Assembly: GCA_022822365.1 (NCBI GenBank)
Contig: JAJEBV010000036.1
Coordinates: 1-41,042, forward strand
DNA: 41,042 nucleotides
From: Thermoanaerobaculia bacterium
Lineage (GTDB): Bacteria > Acidobacteriota > Thermoanaerobaculia > Multivoradales > Multivoraceae
Reading direction: 5' to 3'
Positions 22,824 to 30,885 of the stretch are shown here, one piece after another. The notes under the pieces are model-generated. The model worked only from the letters and a program-made list of their open reading frames with translations. It was not told the origin of the DNA and searched no databases. Numbering within the stretch: the stretch's first letter is position 1; every line of letters starts with the position of its first letter. The translations under genes were made by a program, and so were the position numbers.

Positions 22824-24248
22824 CTATCGCCCGCCCAGCGCGTCGTACGCGGCCTGGTGGCGAGCCGCCTCCGCCGCGCGGCCGAGCACGCGATAGCACA
22901 CCCACAGGTTGTAGTGGGCGAGCCGCCGCTCCGGATCGAGTTCGACCGTCCGCAGGAGCCGCGGAATCGCCTCATCCCAGCGCTCGAGTTCGATCAACGC
23001 CAGACCGCTGAAGAAGAAGTTGTCCGCCCGCTGATCGTTCAGTTCGGCGGCCCGGTCGAGAGCCTGAAACGCCTCTTCCCAGCGCTCGGCCCGATAGGCC
23101 GCGAAGCCGAGGTTGTACCAGACCGCCTCGAAGTGCCCCAACTCCTCCGCGGCGCGCTTCAACAGTTCGATGGCCTGGTCGAAGTTACCGGCGCTCAACT
23201 GGTTGGCGCCTTCGTTCAGTAGCGACTGGGGATCGGTGACGTACCGCCAGCGATTCGCCGCGGCCTGCTCGTGGGCGGCCCGCTCCTCGGCCGTGCCGTA
23301 AAGATGGACGAGCGCTGCCCGAGCCTCGACCGTGGCCCAGCTCCGTGCCGGGGCGTGCGTCTCCGCGAGCCGGAACAACGCTTCCGCATCCGCGAAGCGG
23401 CCGGAATCCCGGAGATTCCACGCTGCGGCCAGCACGTCGGCCGCGTAGTCGCTGAGCGCCAGACCGTCGTTCGGATCGATCTCTTCGGCAAGGAGCTCGA
23501 GTTGCCTGTTCGCCTCGTCCACACGGCCGGCCCTGGCCAGGGCCCGGGCGTAGAGCGAGCGGATGGATGCGCCGCCCTCCTCCGCCATCTCGCCCAACAG
23601 GTCGGCGACCGCGTCCCACCGCTGCTGGAGGATCAACAGGCGCAACAGCGCCCAGGCGATCTCCTCGCTTGCCGGTTCGAGGCTTCGCAGTTCGACGAGG
23701 GCCGTCGTCGCGGCCGCCGGCCGGCCCAGGCGCTGGTCGAGCAGCGCCTTGAGGCGCAGCAACCGCACTCGGTCCGTACCGGCGTCCGTCAGGCGGCGCT
23801 CGACCAGGCCGAAAGCGGCCCGAAGCACCGTCTCGTCCGCCTCCTCGCTGCGAGCGATGAACTCCAGGACGCCCGGCGGCGGCGCGGAGACCGGGTCGTC
23901 GATGGCGGCGACCAGTTCCCGCCGGTACTCCTGCGCCTCTCCCTCGGGCAGCGGGCTGCGCCGGTCGGCGCGAAGCAGGCCGACCAGCGCCGCCGTCGGC
24001 TCATTGCACTCCGCTCGAGCCCGCTTGAGCCACTCGACCTCGGACGAGCGTCTCGAGGTCAGCTCCGCGATCCGGGCCCGGCGCATCAGGCGCAGGCACT
24101 CGAGGTCCGGGAGTGCCCCGCCCGCCTCCGCCGAGGACTGCGCTGCGGCCGGCGCCGGCGCGCCCGAAGCCAGGAGCCCGGCGAGCAGAACAGCGGCGAA
24201 GAGGCCCCCGCTCAGGCACAAGGCGGCCGGCAGACGGTCGGGCTTCAT
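22824..24248 (-). CDS. Exported TPR-repeat protein
   Basis: A 474-residue tetratricopeptide protein. An N-terminal hydrophobic signal (about residues 10-36, ending AAAQ) indicates export or membrane anchoring. TPR-like helices fill most of the chain and are clearest near the C-terminus: FEAVWYNLGFAAYRAERWEE, then a FFFSGLALIELERWDEAIPR unit and AHYNLWVCYRVLGRAAEAAR. TPR arrays mediate protein binding, so it probably scaffolds an envelope complex; the partner is unknown. The frame is open up to 25475 but overlaps the aminotransferase there. ATG at 24248, 17 bases after the aminotransferase stop, directly precedes the signal. Its end is convergent with the peptidase gene. Confidence 0.85.
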   Translation of the reverse strand: MKPDRLPAALCLSGGLFAAVLLAGLLASGAPAPAAAQSSAEAGGALPDLECLRLMRRARIAELTSRRSSEVEWLKRARAECNEPTAALVGLLRADRRSPLPEGEAQEYRRELVAAIDDPVSAPPPGVLEFIARSEEADETVLRAAFGLVERRLTDAGTDRVRLLRLKALLDQRLGRPAAATTALVELRSLEPASEEIAWALLRLLILQQRWDAVADLLGEMAEEGGASIRSLYARALARAGRVDEANRQLELLAEEIDPNDGLALSDYAADVLAAAWNLRDSGRFADAEALFRLAETHAPARSWATVEARAALVHLYGTAEERAAHEQAAANRWRYVTDPQSLLNEGANQLSAGNFDQAIELLKRAAEELGHFEAVWYNLGFAAYRAERWEEAFQALDRAAELNDQRADNFFFSGLALIELERWDEAIPRLLRTVELDPERRLAHYNLWVCYRVLGRAAEAARHQAAYDALGGR

Positions 24249-24265
24249 GTCAACGGCCCGCTCCC

Positions 24266-25459
24266 TCAGGCGTTCTCCACCGCGGCCGCCATCCGCTCCA
24301 CGATCTCCTCGAGGATGGCCCGCGACGTGGCGAAGTTCAGCCGCGTGCAGCGCTCGAATCCGAGCGGCGAGTCCGGCGGACCGAACTCCGCGCCGTCGTT
24401 GAGCGCCACCTTCGCCCGCTTCAGGAAGAACCGGGACGCCGGCATCGGCAGGTCGAGCCCGCGGCAGTCGAGCCAGTAGAGATAGGTCGCCTCCTGCGGC
24501 CCGTGGACGATGTCCGGCAGGCGGCGGTCGAGGAAGTCCGTGAGGAAGGCCCGGTTGCCATCGAGATACGCGACGGTTTCGTCGAGCCAGGGACCGCCGT
24601 GCCTCCAAGCCGCCCGCGCCGCCTCGACACCGAGAATGCCCGGGTGGGCCAGAACGAAGTGAGGCAGTTCGTCGAAACGCCGTCTGAGCTTCTCGCTGCC
24701 GAACACCAGGAGCGCGAGCTCGAGCCCGGCGAGGTTGAACGACTTGGTCGCCGAGGTGATCGTGATCGTCCGCTCCCTGACCTCGGGGCCGAGCGTCTCG
24801 AACACGGTGTGCTCGTGCCCGGGGAACACGAGTTCGTTGTGAATCTCGTCGGCGAGGACGATCAGGTCGTGCTCGATCGCCAGTTCGGCCACGGCCTCCA
24901 GTTCGCTCCGCGTCCACGAGCGCCCGCTCGGGTTGTGCGGGTTGCAGAGCATGAACAGGCGGGTGTCCTTGTCGATCGTCGCCCGCAACTGGTCGAGATC
25001 CATCTCGAACCGTCGCGTGCCCCGGCGCAGCGGCGACTCGACCAGTCGCCTGCCGGTGCCGGAGACCGCCTCGAGGAAGGGCGGGTAGATCGGCGTCTGA
25101 ATCACGACCCCTTCGCCCTTCCCGGAGCCCAGCAGGACCGCCAGGTCCAGACCCTGGAGCGCGTTGACCAGGAAACGGATCCGCTCCGGCTCCACCGTCC
25201 AGCCGAGCTGCTCCTCCATCCGCCGGCCGAAGATCTCCGGCAGATCGCCGATCTCCGGCGGCTCGCAGTAGCCGAGGTCGGACCGCTCGACCAGGCTCCG
25301 CACCACACGCTGGATCGGCTCCGCTACGGGAAAGTCCATGTCGGCCACCCACGCCGGCAGAACGCCGCTGCCGTTCGCCGTGTAGCGGCTCCATTTGAAC
25401 CCGGTGCGGGCCGCCAGGTCCTCGATCCGGAGGTTGTCGAACTGCTCCTTCAGCGACAC
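24266..25459 (-). CDS. MalY/PatB-type PLP aminotransferase (C-S lyase-like)
   Basis: A fold-type I PLP enzyme of 397 residues. The MalY/PatB signatures are LPAWVADMDFPVAEPI near the N-terminus, MLCNPHNPSGRSW (about residues 168-180), VLADEIHNELVFPGHEH and the PLP-lysine motif SATKSFNLAGL. Members cleave C-S bonds (cystathionine beta-lyase activity) or act as aminotransferases; the N-terminal WVADMDF block favours the MalY/PatB subgroup. The start is GTG, preceded six bases upstream by TAGCTT on the minus strand with no Shine-Dalgarno. The TPR gene follows 17 bases downstream and may be co-transcribed. Confidence 0.92.
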   Translation of the reverse strand: MSLKEQFDNLRIEDLAARTGFKWSRYTANGSGVLPAWVADMDFPVAEPIQRVVRSLVERSDLGYCEPPEIGDLPEIFGRRMEEQLGWTVEPERIRFLVNALQGLDLAVLLGSGKGEGVVIQTPIYPPFLEAVSGTGRRLVESPLRRGTRRFEMDLDQLRATIDKDTRLFMLCNPHNPSGRSWTRSELEAVAELAIEHDLIVLADEIHNELVFPGHEHTVFETLGPEVRERTITITSATKSFNLAGLELALLVFGSEKLRRRFDELPHFVLAHPGILGVEAARAAWRHGGPWLDETVAYLDGNRAFLTDFLDRRLPDIVHGPQEATYLYWLDCRGLDLPMPASRFFLKRAKVALNDGAEFGPPDSPLGFERCTRLNFATSRAILEEIVERMAAAVENA

Positions 25460-25465
25460 GGACGC

Positions 25466-25488
25466 AAGCTATCAAGCGCTGCTAGGGT
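25466..25488. promoter_or_regulatory. Back-to-back leaderless promoters in a 36-base divergent gap
   Basis: The gap between the aminotransferase GTG (25459, minus) and the LLM ATG (25496, plus) holds TAGCTT on the minus strand (25471-25466, six bases before GTG) and TAGGGT on the plus strand (25483-25488, seven bases before ATG). Neither gene has a Shine-Dalgarno. The two polymerases would compete for almost the same DNA, so expression of the two genes may be mutually exclusive. Confidence 0.5.
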
Positions 25489-25495
25489 GCGCCGC

Positions 25496-26512
25496 ATGGC
25501 ACTCAAACTTGGACTTCAACTCGGCTACTGGGGCGCGGGACCGCGTCCCGATTTCCTTGAAACCGCGATCGAAGCGGAGGCGCTCGGCTACGACTGCATC
25601 TTCACGGCAGAGGCGTGGGGCTCCGACGTATTCACACCGCTGGCCTGGATCGGCGCCCACACCTCCAAGATCCGCCTCGGCACCGGTATCGCCCAGATCT
25701 CGGCGCGCACGCCCGCCGCCACCGCGATGCACGCGATGACGCTGGACCACCTCTCCGAGGGCCGCGTGATCCTCGGCCTCGGCGTCTCCGGCCCCCAGGT
25801 CGTCGAGGGCTGGTATGGCCAGCCCTTCGCCAAGCCGCTGTCGCGCACCCGCGCCTACATCGAGATCATCCAGAAGATCCTCGCCCGCGAGGAACCGGTC
25901 ACCCAACACAGCGAGCACTACCCGCTCCCCTACACCGGCGAGGGCTCGTGGGGCCTCGGCAAGCCTCTCCGCTCGATCGTCCACCCGCTCCGCTCCGACC
26001 TGCCCATCTTCCTCGGCGCCGAAGGGCCGAAGAACGTCGCTCTGGCCGCCGAACTCTGCAGCGGCTGGCTGCCGCTCTACTACTCGCCCTACCGGCCCGA
26101 GGTCTACGCCGAGTCGCTCGCCGGCCGAAGCAACGGTTTCGAGGTCGCCTACGGCGCCCGGCTCCGCGTCCACGACGACGTCGCCGAAGCCCTGCTGCCG
26201 ATCAAGCAGTCACTCGCCCTCTACGTCGGCGGCATGGGCGCCAGGAACCGGAACTTCCACCGCGAACTGATGGCCCGCATGGGCTGGGAAGAAGAGTCCC
26301 TGCGCATCCAGGAACTCTTCATGACCGGCAAGCGCGAAGAAGCCGTGGCCGCCGTCCCCGACGACTTCGCCGACGAGATCTCCCTCGTCGGCCCACCCGA
26401 ACGCATCAGGGACCGCCTCCAGGCCTTCGAAGACAGCGACGTGACAACGCTGCTCGTCGGCGCCGCCAGCAAGGATGAGCTACGGCAGGCGGCGGAGATC
26501 GTGCTGGGCTGA
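25496..26512 (+). CDS. LLM-class flavin/F420-dependent oxidoreductase
   Basis: A 338-residue luciferase-like monooxygenase-family TIM barrel. Recognisable parts are LGLQLGYWG at the first strand, DCIFTAEAWGSDVFTPLAW (about residues 33-51), RLGTGIAQISARTPAATAMH and the conserved EGRVILGLGVSGPQVVEGW. In this family such sequences mostly use F420 or FMN; cofactor choice cannot be decided here and no F420 synthesis gene is in the window. The ATG at 25496 starts exactly at the first strand; upstream open sequence is a shadow. It is monocistronic and convergent with the hibernation-factor gene. Confidence 0.92.
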   Translation: MALKLGLQLGYWGAGPRPDFLETAIEAEALGYDCIFTAEAWGSDVFTPLAWIGAHTSKIRLGTGIAQISARTPAATAMHAMTLDHLSEGRVILGLGVSGPQVVEGWYGQPFAKPLSRTRAYIEIIQKILAREEPVTQHSEHYPLPYTGEGSWGLGKPLRSIVHPLRSDLPIFLGAEGPKNVALAAELCSGWLPLYYSPYRPEVYAESLAGRSNGFEVAYGARLRVHDDVAEALLPIKQSLALYVGGMGARNRNFHRELMARMGWEEESLRIQELFMTGKREEAVAAVPDDFADEISLVGPPERIRDRLQAFEDSDVTTLLVGAASKDELRQAAEIVLG

Positions 26513-26524
26513 AGTCCGCAGGCG

Positions 26525-26929
26525 CTATGCCCGCGCGAGGCGGCGGCCGTTGCCGCCGCGTGGCCGGCCGCGGCGGCCGACGCCGGACGTGCGGTTGAAC
26601 GGCACGCGGCGGCGGCGGAGGTGGGCCTGTCGCTTGACGCGGCGGCGAGCGGTTGCGAACGACTGATTGATCGCGACCGGGACGGAGGCTGCGGCCGTGC
26701 GGTGGACGACCACGTCCGGGCCCGGCAGGGCGACCTTGACCACGACGTCGAACGACAGGCCACCCCGGTGGTGACGGCCGGGCCCCGCAAGGGTCACCTC
26801 GCAGTCCACGATCCGCGAGTTGAAGCGCTTGAGAGCCGCCGCTTCGGACTCGATCGACCGCTTCAGGTCATCGTTCAACTGGACGTTCTGCGTGCGTATC
26901 CTGACCGGGAAGCTCGGCTTGGTGCTCAA
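26525..26929 (-). CDS. Short HPF/RaiA-type ribosome hibernation factor
   Basis: A 134-residue protein matching the sigma-54 modulation/S30EA domain over about residues 5-100: FPVRIRTQNVQLNDDLKRSI, CEVTLAGPGRHHRGGLSFDV and VHRTAAASVPVAINQSFATA, a plausible beta-alpha-beta arrangement. These factors bind the decoding centre and inactivate ribosomes in stationary phase. The long-form C-terminal dimerisation domain is absent; instead a 40-residue Arg/Gly-rich tail follows (RRRVKRQAHLRRRR to the end). The start is TTG at 26929, with GGAGG about ten bases upstream. It lies 36 bases after the deacetylase gene on the same strand. Confidence 0.8.
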   Translation of the reverse strand: MSTKPSFPVRIRTQNVQLNDDLKRSIESEAAALKRFNSRIVDCEVTLAGPGRHHRGGLSFDVVVKVALPGPDVVVHRTAAASVPVAINQSFATARRRVKRQAHLRRRRVPFNRTSGVGRRGRPRGGNGRRLARA

Positions 26930-26965
26930 GGGTGGGTCCCCTCCGAAGTAGGTGGCTCCATCGTA

Positions 26966-27979
26966 CTAGTCGTGCAACTCCGTGCCGACGGTGCCCCGCA
27001 GGTAGACGTCGATCAGCCTGGGCAGGGCGTTCAGGTCGTAGCCGCCTTCGAGCACGGACACGAGCCGGCCGTCGCAGACATTCTCCGCCAGCTCGGCGAG
27101 GTCGACGCCGAAACGGTGAAAGCTTGCCTCGGTCAGTTCCATGCCGGCGATCGGGTCGTTTCTCCAGGCGTCGAATCCGGCCGAAACGAGAAGCACGTCC
27201 GGGGCGAACGAACGCACCGCCGGCAACAGCAGGTCGGCCATGACTTCACGGTAGACGTCGTCGCCGCTGCCCGCCGGCAGCGGCGCGTTCACCGTCGTGC
27301 CCTCGCCCTCGCCGATGCCCCGTTCGTTCGCGGCGCCGGTGCCCGGGTAGAAGGGGTACTGGTGGACGCTCAGGTAGGCGATGTCCGCCCGGTGGTCGAA
27401 CAGGTGCTGGGTGCCGTTGCCGTGATGGACGTCGAAGTCGAGAATCGCCACACGCTCCACGCCATGCACATCGATCAGACCCTGGGCGAGGATCGCGATC
27501 TGGTTCAGGTAGCAGAACCCCATGGCCCGGTCCCGCTCGCAGTGGTGGCCGGGCGGCCGGGTCACGCTCATCGCCCGGTGGCCTGCGCCCAGCATGACGT
27601 GGTCGCCCGCCGCGAGCGCGGCATCGACCGCGGCCCAGGCGGATTCGGCCGTTCCCGGCGACAGCGGATTGTCGTTCGTGTCGAGCATCGGCGTCGGCCG
27701 CAGCGGGAAGTTCCCTTCCGCCGCCGCGGCCGCGACCTCGGCGACCGCCGCCTCCATCCGTTCGATGTACTCCGGATCGTGGACCAGAGCCGCCAGCCTG
27801 CGGGCCTGGCCCGCCATTCCGCCCGACCGCCCGTCCGAACCAGCCTCCACCAGGTCCCAGCCCCGCTCCCTCAGGTACGGCAGTGTCAACTGCAGGCGCT
27901 CCGGCCGCTCCGGAAACCCCCTTGGTACCGTGTGCACCTCACACTGCGGATCCCAGAAGACGCTCATCGGCGAACTCAT
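26966..27979 (-). CDS. Histone-deacetylase-family zinc amidohydrolase
   Basis: A 337-residue arginase/deacetylase-fold enzyme of the class II HDAC/acetoin-utilisation type. Active-site segments are RPPGHHCERDRAMGFCYLN (the His-His pair), LDFDVHHGNGTQ (zinc ligands Asp and His), SAGFDAWRNDPIAG (third zinc Asp) and LEGGYD near the C-terminus. In bacteria these enzymes remove acetyl groups from small molecules such as polyamines or from proteins; the target is unknown. I chose the ATG at 27979, which has GGAGG upstream; a frame extension to 28036 lacks such support. The ribosome hibernation gene follows and may share the transcript. Confidence 0.92.
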   Translation of the reverse strand: MSSPMSVFWDPQCEVHTVPRGFPERPERLQLTLPYLRERGWDLVEAGSDGRSGGMAGQARRLAALVHDPEYIERMEAAVAEVAAAAAEGNFPLRPTPMLDTNDNPLSPGTAESAWAAVDAALAAGDHVMLGAGHRAMSVTRPPGHHCERDRAMGFCYLNQIAILAQGLIDVHGVERVAILDFDVHHGNGTQHLFDHRADIAYLSVHQYPFYPGTGAANERGIGEGEGTTVNAPLPAGSGDDVYREVMADLLLPAVRSFAPDVLLVSAGFDAWRNDPIAGMELTEASFHRFGVDLAELAENVCDGRLVSVLEGGYDLNALPRLIDVYLRGTVGTELHD

Positions 27980-28035
27980 CTCACTGCCTCCACGAACTCT
28001 GTTCCCGTGTGGACGTAGTCTTGAGGATGATCGCA

Positions 28036-28041
28036 CATACT
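28036..28041 (+). promoter_or_regulatory. -10-like box of the propeller pair
   Basis: CATACT lies six bases before the ATG at 28048. It matches the leaderless spacing seen at other starts but deviates at the first base. No Shine-Dalgarno sequence is present. Confidence 0.35.
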
Positions 28042-28047
28042 CCAGTC

Positions 28048-29409
28048 ATGAAGATGCAAGTCACCGCCCCGAAGATCCGGCGCCTGCTGGTTCCGGTCGC
28101 GGTCATCGCGGCGGCCGCGGTCCCGCTCGCCGCTTCCGACAACTGGCCGTCATTCCGCGGCAACGGCGCGGACGGCAACGGCAGCGGAACGCCGCCGGCC
28201 ACCTGGAACGTGGAGACCGGCGACAACGTCCTCTTCCGCGTCGCCGTACCGGGTCTCGGCCATTCGAGCCCGGTGATCTGGGGCGACCGCCTGTTTCTGA
28301 CCTCGTCCGTGCCCGAGGGTGAAGAGGCCTCGCTCAAGGTCGGCCTCTACGGCGACATCGCGCCCGTGGTGGGCGAGCCGCCGCAACGCTACGTCGTCCT
28401 CGCCTACGACAAACGGAACGGCGAGCTGCTCTGGCAACGCACGGCCTTCGAGGGGACACCCGCGGTCAAGCGCCACACGAAAGCGTCCCACACGAACTCC
28501 ACGCCGGCCACGGACGGCGAGGTGCTCGTCGTCTTCTTCGGCTCCGAGGGCCTCCGCGCGTACGACCTGGACGGCAATCCGCTGTGGGATCGCCAGTTCG
28601 GCCTGCTCGACTCCGGCTTCTTCATGGTCAAGACGGCCCAGTGGGGGTTCGCGAGTTCACCCCTGGTCCACGACGGCCGAGTGATCATCCAGGTCGACGT
28701 GCAGGACGACTCCTTCCTGGCGGCGCTCGACGCGAAGACCGGCGAGGACATCTGGCGCACCAAGCGCGACGAGATTCCCACCTGGAGCACTCCCGCCGTG
28801 TTCCCGCGGAGCGACGGCAGCCGCCAGATCGTCGTCAACGGCTACCAGCACATCGGCGGCTACGACTTCGACACCGGGGAAGAACTCTGGCGGCTGGAAG
28901 GCGGCGGCGACATTCCGGTGCCGACGCCGATTCGCGCCGGCGACGACGGTCCGATCCTCATCACCAGCGCCCACGGCCCGATGCGTCCGGTCTACGCGAT
29001 CGATCCGGACGCCGCGGGCGGGATCGATCCCGAGCACGAAGCGATGCTCTGGTTCCATGAGCGGCTCGGGAACTACATGCAGACGCCGATCGTGGTCGGC
29101 GACCTCGCCTACTTCGGCTTCGACAACGGTGTCGTCACCGTGTTCGACTGGAAGAGCGGCGAGCGGATCGCGCAGCAACGCCTTGGCCGCGGCGCCTCGG
29201 GCTTCACCGCTTCTCCCGTCGCCGCTGCCGGCCGCATCTACATGAACAGCGAGGACGGCGACATCTACGTGATCGAGGCTGGCGAGGAGTTGAACGAGAT
29301 CGCGGTCAACGAACTCGGCGAGACCCTGATGGCGACGCCCGCGATCTCGGACGGCGTCATCTACTTCCGGGCGCGCCGCCACCTGATCGCTGTCGGTAGC
29401 GGTTCGTAG
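28048..29409 (+). CDS. Secreted PQQ-like beta-propeller protein (copy 1)
   Basis: A 453-residue exported propeller. The signal (about residues 12-30) is basic then hydrophobic and ends PLAASDNWPSFRGNGADGNG; the NWPSFRG block is the usual start of PQQ-like repeat proteins. Repeats include VVLAYDKRNGELLWQR, AALDAKTGEDIWR, GGYDFDTGEELWRLEGGGDI and VVTVFDWKSGERIAQQR. There is no obvious catalytic Ca/PQQ residue set of methanol dehydrogenases, so it may be a binding or scaffolding propeller. An ATG at 28027 is also in frame; 28048 was chosen because the box CATACT lies six bases ahead of it. It forms a tandem pair with the gene six bases downstream. Confidence 0.87.
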   Translation: MKMQVTAPKIRRLLVPVAVIAAAAVPLAASDNWPSFRGNGADGNGSGTPPATWNVETGDNVLFRVAVPGLGHSSPVIWGDRLFLTSSVPEGEEASLKVGLYGDIAPVVGEPPQRYVVLAYDKRNGELLWQRTAFEGTPAVKRHTKASHTNSTPATDGEVLVVFFGSEGLRAYDLDGNPLWDRQFGLLDSGFFMVKTAQWGFASSPLVHDGRVIIQVDVQDDSFLAALDAKTGEDIWRTKRDEIPTWSTPAVFPRSDGSRQIVVNGYQHIGGYDFDTGEELWRLEGGGDIPVPTPIRAGDDGPILITSAHGPMRPVYAIDPDAAGGIDPEHEAMLWFHERLGNYMQTPIVVGDLAYFGFDNGVVTVFDWKSGERIAQQRLGRGASGFTASPVAAAGRIYMNSEDGDIYVIEAGEELNEIAVNELGETLMATPAISDGVIYFRARRHLIAVGSGS

Positions 29410-29415
29410 CCGACG

Positions 29416-30771
29416 ATGGCCACTTCCTCCAGGAGACTGGCAGTCAGCGCGGCCACGTCGGCCGCTCTCGTCGTGGTGACGGCCCTGCCTTCGGCCGCCT
29501 CGGACAACTGGCCTTCCTTCCGCGGCAACGGCGCGGACGGCACCGGCACCGGTTCGCCGCCCGCCACCTGGAACGTCGAGACCGGCGAGAACATCCTGTT
29601 CCATGTCCCCGTTCCGGGCCTCGGCCATTCGAGCCCGGTCATCTGGGAGGACCGCGTGTTTCTGACCACGGCGGTGCCCGAGGGGGCCGAGGCGTCGCTC
29701 AAGGTCGGGCTCTACGGTGACGGCGCCCCGGTCGAAGGCGAGCCGCCCCAGCGCTTCCAGGTGCTGGCCTTCGACAAGCGGACCGGCGAACTCCTGTGGG
29801 AGCGAACAGCATTCCAGGGTACGCCCGCGATCAAGCGGCACACGAAGGCGTCGCACACGAACTCGACGCCCGCGACCGACGGCAACGTCCTCGTCGCCTT
29901 CTTCGGCTCGGAGGGGCTGCACGCCTACGACCTCGACGGCAACCCGCTCTGGAACAGACAGTTCGGCGTCCTCGACTCGGGGCCCTACGACTTCCCCACC
30001 TACGAGTGGGGGTTCGCCAGCTCGCCGGTGGTCCACGACGGCCGGGTGATCGTTCAGGTCGACATCCTGAGTCAGTCCTTCGTCGCCGTTCTGGATGCGG
30101 CAACCGGAGAGGACGTCTGGCGGAAGACACGCGAGGAGGTGGCCACCTGGAGCACGCCCGCCGTCTTTCGGCGCGCCGACGGCCGCGAGCAGGTCGTGCT
30201 GAACGGCTACCGGCACATCGGCGGCTACGACCTGGACACCGGCGAAGAACTCTGGCGGCTCGAAGGCGGCGGCGACATCCCGGTGCCCACGCCGATCCGC
30301 GCCGGCGACGGTCCCATCCTGATCACGAACGCCCATGGCCGCCTGAAGCCGATCTACGCGATCGATCCGGACGCCGCGGGCAAGCTCGATCCCGACCACG
30401 ACGCGATGGTCTGGTTTCACGAGCGGCTCGGGAACTACATGCAGACGCCGATCGTGGTCGGCGACCTCGCCTACTTCTGCTACGACAACGGCGTCGTCAC
30501 CGTCGTCGACTGGACGAGCGGCGAACGGCTTACGCAGAAGCGCCTGGGCCGCGGCGCCTCGGGCTTCAGCGCGTCGGCGGTCGCCGCCGGCGGCCGCATC
30601 TACTTCAACAGCGAGGTCGGCGACGTCTACGTCATCGAACCGGGAGCGGAGCTGAACGAGATCGCGGTCAACGAACTCGGCGAAACCCTGATGGCGACCC
30701 CGGCCATCTCGGACGGCGTCATCTACTTCCGCGCCCGCCGCCACCTGATCGCCGTGGGCTCCGGCTCATAG
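29416..30771 (+). CDS. Secreted PQQ-like beta-propeller protein (copy 2)
   Basis: A 451-residue paralogue of the preceding gene, starting six bases after its stop. It has its own signal peptide (SAATSAALVVVTALPSAAS) followed by the same DNWPSFRGNGADG block and the same repeat order throughout. Most residues are identical in the two copies, with divergence concentrated in the signal and in one central blade (LDSGPYDFPTYEWGF against LDSGFFMVKTAQWGF). Between 30421 and 30477 the DNA is identical to 29059-29115. The duplication is recent or maintained by gene conversion. Function is unknown, probably the same as copy 1 with a changed binding surface. Confidence 0.88.
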   Translation: MATSSRRLAVSAATSAALVVVTALPSAASDNWPSFRGNGADGTGTGSPPATWNVETGENILFHVPVPGLGHSSPVIWEDRVFLTTAVPEGAEASLKVGLYGDGAPVEGEPPQRFQVLAFDKRTGELLWERTAFQGTPAIKRHTKASHTNSTPATDGNVLVAFFGSEGLHAYDLDGNPLWNRQFGVLDSGPYDFPTYEWGFASSPVVHDGRVIVQVDILSQSFVAVLDAATGEDVWRKTREEVATWSTPAVFRRADGREQVVLNGYRHIGGYDLDTGEELWRLEGGGDIPVPTPIRAGDGPILITNAHGRLKPIYAIDPDAAGKLDPDHDAMVWFHERLGNYMQTPIVVGDLAYFCYDNGVVTVVDWTSGERLTQKRLGRGASGFSASAVAAGGRIYFNSEVGDVYVIEPGAELNEIAVNELGETLMATPAISDGVIYFRARRHLIAVGSGS

Positions 30772-30782
30772 GGAACTGGCCG

Positions 30783-30859
30783 CCCACTGGGTACGCGGGT
30801 CTTCTGACCCGCCGCCGCCGAAGGCGGCCTCGAAACGCGCCGGCCGCGAGGCCGGCTCC
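30783..30859. repeat. Three-hairpin intergenic repeat, copy A
   Basis: A palindromic element of about 77 bases in the convergent gap between the propeller pair and doxX. After CCCACTGGGTA come three stems: GCGGGT/ACCCGC (30795-30812), GCCGCC/GGCGGC (30814-30828, loop GAA) and GCCGGCC/GGCCGGC (30839-30856, loop GCGA). It aligns over its whole length with the element at 33293-33369. It may act as a bidirectional terminator or be a REP-like mobile palindrome. Confidence 0.8.
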
Positions 30860-30885
30860 GATCTGGCGGCCCGTTCCCGGTTCGT

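Noticed and set aside
22824..25475. A single 883-residue protein spanning the TPR gene and the aminotransferase region
   Set aside because: The upstream half is the wrong frame of the aminotransferase; the TPR protein has its own start and signal peptide at 24248.
28657..30744. 695-codon minus-strand frame opposite both propeller genes
   Set aside because: Its internal repetition mirrors the propeller duplication on the other strand; it is not an independent repeat protein.
30772..30885. CRISPR array or small RNA gene in the hairpin-rich gap
   Set aside because: There are three different hairpins, not regularly spaced identical repeats, and no promoter-like sequence is evident.
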